From contig CM055092.1 in the NCBI GenBank assembly GCA_029204225.1, positions 23,995,005 through 24,059,004 on the forward strand: a DNA stretch of 64,000 nucleotides, read 5' to 3'. The stretch is from Diphasiastrum complanatum. Lineage: Eukaryota > Streptophyta > Lycopodiopsida > Lycopodiales > Lycopodiaceae. The notes under the pieces are model-generated. The model was not told the DNA's origin and made no database searches. It saw only the letters and a list, made by a program, of their open reading frames with translations. A program made the position numbers and the translations under genes. Below are positions 10,130-20,422 of this stretch, in pieces (position 1 is the first letter of the stretch; every line of letters begins with the position of its first letter).

Positions 10130-11340
10130 CATAGTAGCTCGCATATATCTCATGACTCTGATAAGAGCCTTCCAATGTCTTATACCAAGATTAGTCATAA
10201 ACTAACTGAGAGAGCTGACTGCAAAAGCTATGTCTGGCCTAGTACAGATCATGGCATACATAAGAGATCCTATAATAGAATGGTAAGGATACTCACGAAT
10301 CTGCTGCTTCTCATGAATTGTTTGGAGACACTGGTCCTTTGACAATTTGAGTCCTGGTTCCATTGATGAGAGAGCTAACTTGCAATTAATCAGATTATAT
10401 CTGACTAACATGTTGTAGATGTACCTCTGTTGTGTAATGTAGATCAACTTTTGTTTTCTATCTCTGTGGATTTGTATACCAAGGCAAAAATGAGCTTCGC
10501 CCAGATCGGTCATGTCGAATTCGGAAGATAGTATTGTCTTCTCGTCTTTTATCAGATCGGTACTGTTGCTGAAAAGCAACGTAACATCCACGTATAATGT
10601 GATAATGATAAAAGACTGTTGCACTACTTTGAAGTAAACGTTTGAATCTGAAGAGCTAGGTGTAAAGCCGTGATCAATAAGAAAAGTATTGATCCTTTGA
10701 AACCATGCTCGAGCAGATTGCTTCAAGCTATAAAGTGTCTTATGGAGTTTACAAACATGATTGTTCTTACCCTCGATAATATAACCTTCGGGTAGCAACA
10801 TGTAAATGTCTTCTTTGATAACTCCATTGAGATATGTTGTTTGTACATCCATTAGATGTATTTCCAAATTTGCTGCAGCGGAAAATGATAGCAAAAGTTG
10901 AATAGAAAAATGCTTGAGTACTGCACTAAAGGTCTCAGTGTAATCGACATTGTATACCTGAGAAAAACCTCTAGCTACTAGTTGTGTCTTTCTTTTGTTG
11001 ATGCTTCCATCTGCGTTGTACTTGCCTTTGAAAATCCATTCGCAATCAACTACATTTCTGCTAGCAGGTAAATTTGACAATTGTCCACGTCTGGTTCTTG
11101 ATAAGAGATGAATACTCTTTATTCATAACTTCTTTTCAAAGATCTGAGTCAGGCTGACTGAGTGCCTCTTGGACAGACGTCGATTCCTGAACTAGGTAGG
11201 CTCCAGACTCGTCAATATGCTGCTTGGGTGGTCTGCTACTCCTTAAAGATCTTCTGGGTAATTCAGGCAGTTGATCATTTCTATCATACTGTAGTTGTTG
11301 AACTGCAACATCATCATCTTCTGATCCACCATTCATTCGC
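10130..11340 (-). pseudogene. Ty1/copia RT domain of remnant F
   Basis: A 292-codon open frame (10202-11080) holds most of a copia RT: CEWIFKGKYNADGSI, the QVYNVDYTETFSAV block, LMDVQTTYLNG, LHKTLYSLKQSARAWF, and LGEAHFCLGIQIHRD. The catalytic box reads LYVDV instead of YVDD, so the second Asp is lost. Before it (11136-11340) lies the integrase-RT linker with RRSLRSSRPPKQ. After it, frames into RNase H (HWKALIRVMRY) decay by 10130. Integrase is absent: the linker is joined within ~100 bp to the protease region at 11405. The same RT family recurs at 47480-48085. Confidence 0.85.
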
Positions 11341-11404
11341 TTTTCGTCGGAAGTAGAAGAGCTTGGACCTTCAATGGGAATAATCGCCTACGGAACTGGA
11401 AAGT

Positions 11405-11766
11405 TCAAAACGTCAGGAGAATCTGGAATCGCAATCTTATAGTACCTTCACCTTCAATAGTGTGAGTACTATTGTCACCAAGATGAAGAAATTTTTTCGT
11501 GTTGTAAGGAGTGTAGGACTTGAAGATCTCATGTTGATTGGTCATATGTTGAGTTGCTCTAGAATCTTGAAACCATGAATCATCCAAAAATGTGCTTTGA
11601 TCTTTGACCATGAATGCGCCTTCGTCCACTTTGACCTGGGGAGATGATGAGACTATGTTTGCTTGTTGATAAGGTTGCTTGGCTGTATTTTTTGCTTGGA
11701 GAATTCGGCAATCTTTGATCTCATGGTTATTGTGCTTGCAATACCTACAAAACATCTTCTTCTTTG
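11405..11766 (-). pseudogene. Ty1/copia gag zinc knuckle and protease of remnant F
   Basis: A 116-codon frame with the zinc knuckle CRYCKHNNHEIKDC at residues 3-16, a Lys/Gln linker, and a retroviral-type aspartic protease entry where the usual DSGAT reads DSRATQHM. It is closely similar to the frame at 36024-36422 in element E. Upstream gag continues at 17115, because element A was inserted between the codons just before the zinc knuckle. The frame ends after RLRFQ, at the edge of the deletion that removed integrase. Confidence 0.85.
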
Positions 11767-12043
11767 AGTTAGAATTAAAGTTAGAATCACTGTGTTACTG
11801 TACTGTGGGTCCTATCAGTGGATAAGGATCAGTTGGCCTCGCCATGAGGCAAGTCGACGGGACACGCGTCCCGCCAACGGCAACCTGGGTCATGCATGGG
11901 TTGCCTAAGTGAACAAATATATGTACAGTGTAATTTCATTTTGAAAAAATACAGTTGCTATGTGAGCTTGCTGAGGAGAGTGATTTTCTGTCTGTGTTAC
12001 TATGTAGCATGATCTGTGTTCCTGTGCAAAGCAAATTCTAAGT
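11767..12043 (+). repeat. 5' LTR of element A
   Basis: 277 bp from AGTTAGAAT to ATTCTAAGT. It contains the palindrome GGGACACGCGTCCC near 11868. The end abuts the primer site directly. Confidence 0.9.
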
Positions 12044-12056
12044 TGGTATCAGAGCC
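12044..12056 (+). other. tRNA-iMet primer binding site of element A
   Basis: TGGTATCAGAGCC directly after the 5' LTR. Confidence 0.92.
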
Positions 12057-12643
12057 ATACAGGGAGTGTACACGGTACAGTGTCGTCGTTGAAGAGAGCT
12101 TCAAGAGAACTGTCTTCTGAGAGTTCGGGGTTTTACGGTGGGTTGAAGACGAAAAGAGAAGCACTAGTGCACGGTTTCTAATTTATAGAGGCTTGCTAAG
12201 CTCAGCAGAGGGATTATTAGCCTGTGCATAGCATCAGACAGGAAAAAATTTGGTGAAAAATTGACAATTTCGAAGCCAGCTAAAAATTGAAACTGGACTT
12301 GGGGTTACGATTTTCATACATAACTGGTGATTTCTTCGCTGTTTGTGCACCGTTTTGGATGCCATAAGGACAGGAAGGAAGCTAATCACACTATCAATCA
12401 GCCATGGAGAGATTCTGAGGTTTATGTCATAGATTGGTTCACCATTCCACTGGGCACGTTGTTGGGAGTTGACGACTGAGTGCATTTCGGAAGGCGACGC
12501 CGATTTGTCTTTCAAATTGGTGGAAAAGCGGCGAGTGGCCTGGAAAGAAAAAAAGTGCAGGTCATTATTTTCAACTTCTGACATCACTGTTGGCCTCGAC
12601 ATACAGTTCTTAGCCTAAGGTAGAAGTTTCAAGCAGTTTTGCG
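12057..12643 (+). other. Untranslated leader of element A, with a long antisense frame
   Basis: Non-coding on the sense strand up to the gag ATG at 12644. On the minus strand a 122-codon frame (12234-12602) is open. A related antisense frame lies at the same place in element B (21459-21644), sharing PTVMSE, NNDL, QATRR and AQWNGE. It may be an antisense ORF or just conserved leader RNA sequence read backwards. Confidence 0.5.
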
Positions 12644-13220
12644 ATGGCAAACATGGGAGAGTCCGTTTTGAGTGAAAGTAGCAAATTGGACGGGATTTCC
12701 AACTATGCAGTGTGGAAATTCAAAATGAAAAAACATACTGATGGAGAAAGATGTGTGGGAAAGTCATCACAGGTGATGAGAGAAGGCCGCCAAATGAAGC
12801 AGACATCAAAGTGTTCGACAAAAAGATGAGAAAAGCTTTGACCTTCATTAACTTGTCAGTGAAGGATCACATCATTACCCACATTTGTGATGCTATTACA
12901 CCCAGACATGCATGGGATGTGCTAAAAGAGCAGTTCGAGACGTCAAATCCATCAAGAATCATGTTTCTGAAGTCAAAGTTGAATAGTGCCCGCATGAAAC
13001 AAGGAGGGCACATTCAGACGTACATGACCATAATAAAGACAATGAGAGATGAACTGCATTCTATTGGAGAGCGCATACGTGAGTGGAGCTGGTGCATAAT
13101 GCATTATGCGGCATTGCAGAACCCTATCAGATGTTTGTGAGCGGAATAGCATCAAGAAAAAGATTGCCAACCTTTGACGAGCTCACATGAATCTTGATGC
13201 AGGAAGAGCAACGATGAGAA
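12644..13220 (+). pseudogene. gag of element A (frameshifted)
   Basis: Starts MANMGESVLSESSKLDG at 12644, matching the start of the gag in element B. The capsid-like core follows with NYAVWKFKMK. A frame break near 12732-12750 moves it to the frame with FDKKMRKALTFINLSVKDH, ITHICDAITPRHAWDVLKEQFE and FLKSKLNSARMKQG. Further breaks or stops occur near 13080-13220, where element B has the uninterrupted FVSGIALRERLP and QEEQRHEMVK region. Gag would form the particle coat around the element's RNA; this copy cannot make the full protein. Confidence 0.85.
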
Positions 13221-16200
13221 ATGGTGAAAGCTAGACGTCAAAATACTGACGATCAGGCACTTGCGACACGCCAAAAACAAGGCAAGGGCAAGGGCAAGAA
13301 GAAGTCTAAGCAGCAATTTGTCAAGTCTCAGGAGGATGAGGGATCTTCCAGCAAAACTAAGAAGAAAGGCAAGTGCTTCCATTGTGGTAAAAAGGGCCAT
13401 TGGAAGAGTGAATGTTGCAAATTCCTGGCGGAACAAGGCAAGGGGAAACCAAAACAAGCAGGTAACCTTGTCGATGAGGGTGAGATTGAAGACTCTAGCA
13501 TCTTCATATTTGCATTGTCATCTAATCAAAATGATCAAGCATGGTATATTGACTCAGGAGCCACAAGACACATGACAAGTAACAAGAATTGGTTCAGTAG
13601 TTTGAAGGTGTTGGATAATGGAACATCTATTTCACAAGCAAATGGTGAGGTGTGCATGATCAAGGGGATAGGCACAGTTTCAATCCAACTGCCTGATGGC
13701 AAAAGCAAGATGATCAGGGAGGTACTTTACATATCAGGTTTGAAGAAAAATCTACTTTCTGTTGGTGTCATTATTGATCAAAAGTTGAAAGTAGAATTCG
13801 CCCATGATCGTTGCTTTGTGAAGGATGGGAACCAAAAGTTCAAAGTTATTGCGAATGGAGTAAGAGAGCCCAATATAAAATTGTACATGTTGAATGCTAC
13901 AATCAAGGGGAAACATGGACTTGTATCATCTGTTCCTTCGCAAACTGAGTTGTGGCACAAGAGGCTTGGTCACTTGAACTTGGAAAGCCTCAGTTTGATG
14001 AGAAAATTGGAGATGGTAACAGGACTGCCTACAATAGAAGATCACTTGAAATCGATGTGCAAATCTTGTGTATATGGAAAGCAGCATCGAGAGAAGTTCA
14101 ATAAAGGGGGTGTTGCAAGAGCAAAGAACATCCTGGATTTAATCCACATAGATTTATGTGGGCCTATGAGGACCATGTCCTTAGGAAAATCCTTCTATTT
14201 CATGACCTTTATCGATGATATGTCACATAAGACGTGGATCTACTTCTTGAAGAAGAAATCAGATGCATTTGATAACTTCAAGAACTTCAAAAACTTGGTC
14301 GAAAATCAAACAGGTAGGAAAATCAAAGTCCTAAGATCAGATAGTGGAGGTGAGTATAAGTCTAATGACTTCAATGATCTTTGTGATCAATGTGGGATTA
14401 AAAGACAATTTACGCAAGCTCATACTCCTACTCTCAATGGTGTAGCTGAGTGCAAAAATCGTACAATTGTGGAAAGTGCCAGATCTATGCTAGTTGAGAT
14501 GAAACTACCAAAAGATTTTTGGTCAGAAGCATGTAGCATGGTAGTCTATCTTCAAAATAGAAGTCCTACCATTGCCATACCAAAAATAACACCTGAGGAA
14601 GCATTCACAAAGAAGAAGCCAAAGGTGAACCACTTGCGAATCTTTGGATGTAAGACCTTTGTACATATTCCTAAGGAAGAGAGACGTAAACTTGATGTAA
14701 AAGCTGTCAAGTGCATATTCCTAGGATATGATGATCGCGTGAAGGGCTATAGATGTTTTGATCCAGTCGAAAACAAAATCCATATAAGCCGAGATGTTAT
14801 CTTTGATAAATCCAAGATGTATGAAGATGAAGATGCTGAGAAGATAGACACATCCAGTAGGAAAGATGGTACAGTGAGGATACCACCTGATGATGATCCA
14901 TTCATTGACCTTCCGAGTGATGAACATGAGGATACATCTCAAGATACTACTACTCAACCTCAAGAAACAGGTTGGAGAGGTAGGGACAAACCTTTTGGTG
15001 CAAGAAGGATTGAAATTGCAGGTGACAAACGCAAGGAGAAGGATGTACCATGGGATACATTTTCACCAGGAAGCCGATCACCTGACAGAAAGCTCCCTAA
15101 GTGGTTTGAGAGATTGATGGAGAGCCACGACATAGATGACTTTCCAGGATCATCTAACCAAGGAGAGCTACGAAGATCAACAAGAGAGAAGATGCTACCT
15201 AAAAGGTATGAAGCAAATTATGCTCTCTTATCTAGCATTATTCAAAGCAAAGAACCTTCGACTTATAGTGAAGCGAAGGATGATGATATTTGGATCAAGT
15301 CCATGGGAGAGGAGATGGAGTCAATTGCTAAGCATAGCACATGGGACTTAGTAGAACCACCAGTTGGCAAGAAACCCATTGGTTGCAAATGGGTATACAG
15401 AACTAAGTACCATGCAGATGGAAGTATAGCAAAGCACAAAGCAAGATTGGTGATCAAAGGGTACGCACAAAATAAAGGCATTGACTATGAGGAGACCTTT
15501 GCACTGGTTTGTAAGTGGAATACTCTACGTCTACTTATTGCTTTAGCTTCACATTTTGGTTGGCCTTTGCATTAGATGGATGTGAAATCTACTTTTCTAA
15601 ATGGTGAGTTAGAAGAAGAAGTGTTCATGGATCAACCTGAAGGCTTTGTAACGAAAGGACAGGAAAATAAAGTATGTCGCTTGAAGAAAGCGCTTTATGG
15701 ACTTAAACAAGCACCACGTGCGTGGTATAGCAAGATTGATGCCTACTTTCGTTCAAAGGGGATGGTGAGAACACATTTTGATCCAAATCTATATGTCTTA
15801 TGCTTTGATGGTATGGTTGCTTTGATTGCTCTTTATGTTGATGACTTGATTATTACGGGAAATAATCAAGAGATGATAGACATGATCAAGAAAGACCTCA
15901 TGGAACAATTTGAGATGATGGATCTCAGCCTGATGCATTACTGCCTTGGAGTAGAAGTGTGGCAAAAAGGACATGAAGTGGGTTTAACACAGGTGAAGTA
16001 TGTCAAAGAGTTGCTGCACAGGTTTAGGTTGCAGGATTGTAAACTAGTAAACACTCCTATTGAACCAGGTAAAAAGCTTTCTAAGCTTGATGAATCACAG
16101 TCATTTGATGCTACACTATATAGACAGTTAGTAGGGAGCTTGATTTACCTTACCACAACTAGACTAGATATATGCTATGTTGTTGGCATTGTAAGTCAGT

Positions 16201-16784
16201 TTATGGCAGCACCTATGGAAACGCATTGGAAAGCAGCTAAACGCATTTTGCGTTATGTGAAAGGCACTTCAGAGTATGGCTTGATTTACAGGAAGCATGA
16301 TGGTTTACCTGAGTTGTGTGGCTATGTGGATGCGGACTGGGGAGGTGACTATGATGATCATAGATCCACCACAGGATATATATTCCAGTTTTGTGGTAAT
16401 TGCTTTTCCTGGTCTAGTAAGAAGCAAAGTACAATTGCTCTTTCCACCACAGAAGCAGAATATAAGGCAATGTGTAGTGCTGCACAAGAAGCTATATGGT
16501 CGAGACAAATCTTGGAAGAAATTGGCATGAAGCAGAAAAATCCCACGACTTTACATAGCAAAAGTCAGAGTGGCATTCAGCTAGCAAAGAATCCAGTGTT
16601 CCATGCAAGAACTAAACACATTGAGATTCAATATCACTTCATACGTGAGAGGCTGCTGAGTCGTGAAATTCATGTTGTTCATTGTAGCACAGAAGAACAA
16701 CTAGCTGATATTTTCACTAAGCCACTTATTGGAGAAAAGTTTGATAAGTTTAGATCAAAGCTTTCTGTGCTTATAGTTTGTTGA
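13221..16784 (+). pseudogene. pol region of element A: zinc knuckle, protease, integrase, RT, RNase H (one stop codon)
   Basis: The frame is open from 13221 to TAG 15573-15575, then continues in the same frame to 16784. Order: Lys-rich linker; zinc knuckle CFHCGKKGHWKSEC (~13375); protease YIDSGATRHM (~13545); integrase HHCC finger with LWHKRLGHLN and CKSCVYGKQH; integrase core with HIDLCGPM, SDSGGEY and the catalytic Glu in GVAECKNRT; RT with CKWVYRTKYHADGSI, then the stop, then MDVKSTFLNGELEEEVF, LYGLKQAPRAWY and catalytic LYVDDLIITG; RNase H with DADWGGDYDDHRSTTGY and STTEAEYKAM. The stop falls at ...PLH-stop-MDVKS where relatives have Gln, so CAG to TAG is the simplest cause. Catalytic residues look intact. 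Without the stop this would be a ~1190-residue polyprotein. Confidence 0.92.
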
Positions 16785-16828
16785 CTTTAAAGCTATGTAT
16801 ATGACTATATAAAAAGTGACTCTACTTT

Positions 16829-16837
16829 AAGGGAGAG
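16829..16837 (+). other. Polypurine tract of element A
   Basis: AAGGGAGAG immediately before the 3' LTR. Confidence 0.8.
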
Positions 16838-17114
16838 AGTTAGAATAAAAGTTAGAATCATTGTGTTACTGTACTGTGGGTCCTATCAGTGGATAAGGAT
16901 CAGTTGGCCTCGCCACGAGGCAAGTCGACGGGACACGCGTCCCGCCAACGGCAACCTGGGTCATGCATGGGTTGCCTGAGTGAACAAATATATGTACAGT
17001 GTAATTTCATTTTGAAAAAATACAGTTGCTATGTGAGCTTGCTGAGGAGAGTGATTTTCTGTCTATGTTACTGTGTAGCATGATCTGTGTTCCTGTGCAA
17101 AGCAAATTCTAAGT
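16838..17114 (+). repeat. 3' LTR of element A
   Basis: 277 bp, differing from the 5' LTR at only a handful of positions by eye (for example GAATAAAAG against GAATTAAAG near the start), so the insertion is moderately young. Confidence 0.9.
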
Positions 17115-17245
17115 CTTCGACTGTGGATTCGATGATTGTTCTTGACCTTGAGTCTGTTTCTGATTCATTGCAGCCTTCTTGGGACTTTTCCGCTTCTGTC
17201 ACTTCGAGCCTTTGTTGACAAATAGAATCTGAGAGGAGGAAGTAA
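17115..17245 (-). pseudogene. gag linker of remnant F, continued beyond element A
   Basis: On the minus strand this reads the region before the zinc knuckle and matches the plus-strand stretch at about 35895-36020 in element E (TCAACAAAGGCT..., then a Lys/Pro/Gln linker). It ends abruptly near 17245, so the rest of F gag has been lost or replaced. Confidence 0.75.
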
Positions 17246-17605
17246 GCTACCAAAGTTTTCCATATTCCAAACACCATCAGGACTTGCAAAAGCAAAACCG
17301 TTGAGGGGTAGTAAACTAGAGCTTGCCAAACACCACACATTCCACATCAATTTTGGGTGTGCGCTGGCTACTAGTAAAGTATTGAGAAGAACGCATCATC
17401 CTTTGTTCTTAAATCATCAAAAGACTATTTTCTATTTACGAGCTTTATAATTCATGTCTCTACCAAGAAAACCTGTCCATACCAATTGGCCAAGTTCCAT
17501 ACAAACATCAAGTTGCTCTTTTGCACAAGCAGATGCCTCCAAATTTTTACACATTTTCTGACTACATACACACCACCAAGTTTGCCACACCTTTCATGGA
17601 GTTGC
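17246..17605. other. No recognisable gene
   Basis: Short frames on both strands without motifs. The stretch lies between the gag scrap and the minisatellite. Confidence 0.5.
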
Positions 17606-17805
17606 CAACATACACCTTTCACCGAGCCACCAACATACACCTTTCATCAAGACGGCTGCATACACTTTTGATCGAGCCGACTGCATACACTTTTGACTGA
17701 GCCTACTACATACACTTTTGATCGACTAGATTGCATACACTTTTGACCGAGCCGAGTCCATCCACACTTGACCGAGCCGAGTCCATTCACTGTTAGCAGA
17801 GCCTA
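17606..17805. repeat. 25-bp minisatellite, eight diverged units
   Basis: Eight consecutive 25-bp units with a consensus close to CTGCATACACTTTTGACCGA plus GCCGA. The first two units read CAACATACACCTTTC and the last two degrade to CCATCCAC and CCATTCAC. A partial ninth unit may precede. No long frame spans it. Confidence 0.85.
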
Positions 17806-18207
17806 CACTAGAGACATCAACCGAGACAGAACATGTCTACCCATACCTCTTCTAGTTCTAATGATCCAAATTCTGACACAATCGAGATCAACATGATATG
17901 GGCAGTCTCGATATCTCTAAAATAAATACTTGGCACCATGAAGCACACTAGTTCCTAACCCACATAGAGTTCTAGATTCCTTCTTTCAGTGGATATCAGA
18001 ACCCCTTTCTATTGCATATTGCCTATGAATCTTATAAAAACACCGACAAATATTTTCAATTTATGTTACCTCCTAACAAAACTCATGTTTTTACGTTCCT
18101 TATCTCTAGAGCTGACCTCCACACATTTGGTTTCCCTAGAGCACCAAACATGATCACCAGACACTAAGATTGAATCCACTGCGTACTCCAAATACATAGA
18201 TCCCTCA
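17806..18207. other. No recognisable gene
   Basis: AT-rich sequence with no supported frame. Confidence 0.5.
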
Positions 18208-18744
18208 GTGGATAAATGGAAAAAAAAAAAGATGGTTGCCATATCAAAGCTATCAATGATAAAGCCCCTGGCAGCTGCATGCGCATATTTGACAAAGTAT
18301 ACACAACACTATAGGTCCAAAATCATGCACATCCCCATGATACTTTTCCACATGATGGTTGACTCCCGAATGCACAATCAGAGCTTTTATGATTGGGATC
18401 AATTTGCTTCCAATTGTCTCCATGACTGTATTAGGCACAAGCAAACCTCCACCTTATTGGGCTATCTTCTGACAAACGTCACATTGCAGCAGTTGAGCCA
18501 CCAACCTAGAGTTCAAGATCAATTGATACTAGCAAAATAAAGCTTGGGAGACTCCCTCCGAACCAGCCAAGAGACCAAGTCTACTTCTAAGCCTACTTCA
18601 ATACAAGAAGATTCTCAAAAGAGGAAGAGTTTCTCTTCTCACCAAGGGGCAACTACAAAGCAACCAAAGACCGGGCCTAGCGAAGTTCACACCGAGAAAG
18701 ACATCCACGTCCTATGCATCACAAACAAAGGATCTTTTTGCTGA
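18208..18744 (+). CDS. Unidentified ORF pair, probably decayed repeat protein
   Basis: Two frames: 18208-18540 (110 codons) and 18544-18744 (66 codons), the second beginning 4 bases after the first stop. The first has a mixed hydrophobic/basic composition (PLAAACAYLTKYTQHY, MHIPMILFHMMVDSRMH). The second is Ser/Thr/Lys-rich and hydrophilic, and low-complexity charged sequence continues in broken frames to about 19130. This resembles a globular domain plus disordered tail, as in unclassified plant transposon proteins, but I cannot assign a family. No intron signals, and no upstream gene-like context. Confidence 0.3.
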
Positions 18745-19379
18745 AGGGTCTTTTGCTCAACAAGAAGACACCGTAACCTTGGTCCAACTACCACCCACAT
18801 GATAATCCAACCCAAAGATCAAGATGCAGGTGAAGCGACATGCTTCATCAGATGAAATAGAGTCAAACGATACAGAGTCCGAAGGAGAGAATCTCGTACG
18901 CAAGCCCAAATCAAAGAAAGCAGTCACACAATCTCCACAAATAACATCTGGGTCGAAACATTCTCAAGAAACGAGCTCCTCATTAGATACGGCATCATAA
19001 CAACAATCATCACCGACTCATGTTGTAGCTGCTTTAGTTTCCAAAAACTTAATGACACAGCTATTGATTCCCAAGATAATCAATTGAATTCAATTGAAGC
19101 TCCATCCCAGCTCGATACTACGCCTACACCTCCACGTTCACCACAGCCACAAGCAATACAAGTAGACTAGTTGGTTGCAGACTAGCAAGTTGAATGCACA
19201 ACCGAATGCACAACATCAACAGATGCCATGATGTAGCTACTACCAAAATCCCCACCAGCATTTTTTGGCGGGGAGGGAGATGGGAGCGAACAACCGAAGA
19301 ACCACAAGAGCAAACAAAGCAGGTCCATATCATTACGGACATGTCAACCTATTTTGACGTTGAAGAACTGTGAAAATTC
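18745..19379. other. Decayed continuation of the unidentified ORF; no intact gene
   Basis: Charged, Ser/Lys/Glu-rich translation fragments with stops in every frame until about 19130, then non-coding. Confidence 0.4.
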
Positions 19380-19770
19380 ACGCTTTTGGTTGGACCCTTC
19401 CGACACATCTCTCTCTTATGATTGGACCCTTTGACTTTTGCCACCACATAGGGTGCATCCCTCATCAAACCTAAACTTGACATGTGTAAGCAACCTAACT
19501 AGCTTGAGTTACATCACAATTGAATTTTGGCCTAATCATGACAAAACATGTGTACTTGACCATTTGACCTCTAAAGCCAAAATTGGCCCTATCACCTAGT
19601 GACACCAAGTTGCTTGACTAGCAATCTCTATGATACCCCAAAAGTCAACATTATAAATTATTTCTAACTATTTTACACACATGGGAACATGCTCCACACA
19701 TGTGAAATGTACTCATAAACATAAAGTCATAAAATAGCCAAGATAGATTTTTGATAATTTTTCACACCTG
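19380..19770. repeat. Diverged LTR remnant related to the 4.2-9.0 kb element
   Basis: The last ~110 bp (ACACATGGGAACATGCTCCACACATGTG..., ending TTTTTCACA) align with the end of the LTRs at 4205-5036 and 8205-9035 (CACACGTGGGAACAGGCTCCACACATGTG, ending TTCTCACA). The earlier part shares only composition. No partner LTR or primer site is adjacent, so it is a solo or truncated LTR. Confidence 0.5.
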
Positions 19771-20068
19771 TTAGCAAAGGATGTCGAAATCGGCGAAAGG
19801 AAGAAAGACCAGTTTGGGGGAAGTCAATTCTGGCCAGCCATCATTGCCACCGCCACCCAAATTGCCACTCCATCCATCACCCTCGCATCCACCACCACCA
19901 TTTCCATTTCTCCATTATTGCCATTACCACCCCCACCCACTCAAGCACCTTTCTTTGGATTAACGCTACCCCACCACACCTCCAACAAATATCCCATTCT
20001 TGCCAATCTCGAGGAACTCTTAGAGGTAGCTAAGAGATCTTTGCAGTTTTAGAAAATCTTGAGATACT

Positions 20069-20100
20069 ATGGTATCAGATTAGTAGAACTCTGATACCAT
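20069..20100. repeat. Two inverted tRNA-primer-site motifs forming a hairpin
   Basis: ATGGTATCAGA (20069-20079) and its exact reverse complement (20090-20100) face each other across 10 bases. The second is followed by TGTTGGAAAAT, which would be the inner edge of a minus-strand LTR. A third, diverged site (CTAGTACCATGTC) lies near 20134. This looks like the meeting point of primer regions from opposed elements, or a rearranged LTR junction. Confidence 0.5.
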
Positions 20101-20160
20101 GTTGGAAAATGGTAGGTTATTAGAGATGAGCTCTAGTACCATGTCAAAAACTAGGGACAG

Positions 20161-20409
20161 AGTTAAAATAGCAATGATTGACTTATACAATGCTTTCTTA
20201 TTTCGACGGCACCACATGTGCTTAGTTCTAGAGTTATCGGGCCATCTTTCATTTACGAGCCCTTTGAGTGTTTTTAAGGAACTCATCTTTGTACTTACAA
20301 AGTAGTTGAATATACAATTTGAAGAGAGCAATTCTGAATTCTTGTTGCACTTAACGTTGTGCTGTGGTGATTGATCCAGTCGGGTGTTTTCAATTGTGTT
20401 TTCTTAACT
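20161..20409 (+). repeat. 5' LTR of element B
   Basis: 249 bp, AGTTAAAATAGC...TTTTCTTAACT; the termini are a perfect 6-bp inverted pair. Confidence 0.92.
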
Positions 20410-20422
20410 TGGTATTAGAGCC
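20410..20422 (+). other. tRNA primer binding site of element B
   Basis: TGGTATTAGAGCC immediately after the LTR; one mismatch (C to T) from the usual TGGTATCAGAGCC. Confidence 0.85.

Larger units (their letters stand above)
11767..17114 (+). mobile_element. Element A: near-complete Ty1/copia retrotransposon
   Basis: A 5.35-kb plus-strand element with two 277-bp LTRs (11767-12043, 16838-17114), primer site 12044-12056, leader, decayed gag, long pol and a purine tract at 16829-16837. Flanks are CTTTG (11762-11766) and CTTCG (17115-17119), a 5-bp target duplication with one C-to-T change. The disrupted target is the gag of minus-strand remnant F. Domain order (gag, protease, integrase, RT, RNase H) is that of Ty1/copia. 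LTR ends are AGTTAG...CTAAGT, not TG...CA. Gag frameshifts and a pol stop codon mean it cannot make a complete polyprotein. Confidence 0.93.

Noticed and set aside
17606-17805. CRISPR-like array
   Set aside because: Units are contiguous 25-mers without spacers, in plant nuclear DNA.
19781-19963. Proline-rich 60-codon frame
   Set aside because: Low-complexity CCACC repeats, short, no partner exon or conserved feature.
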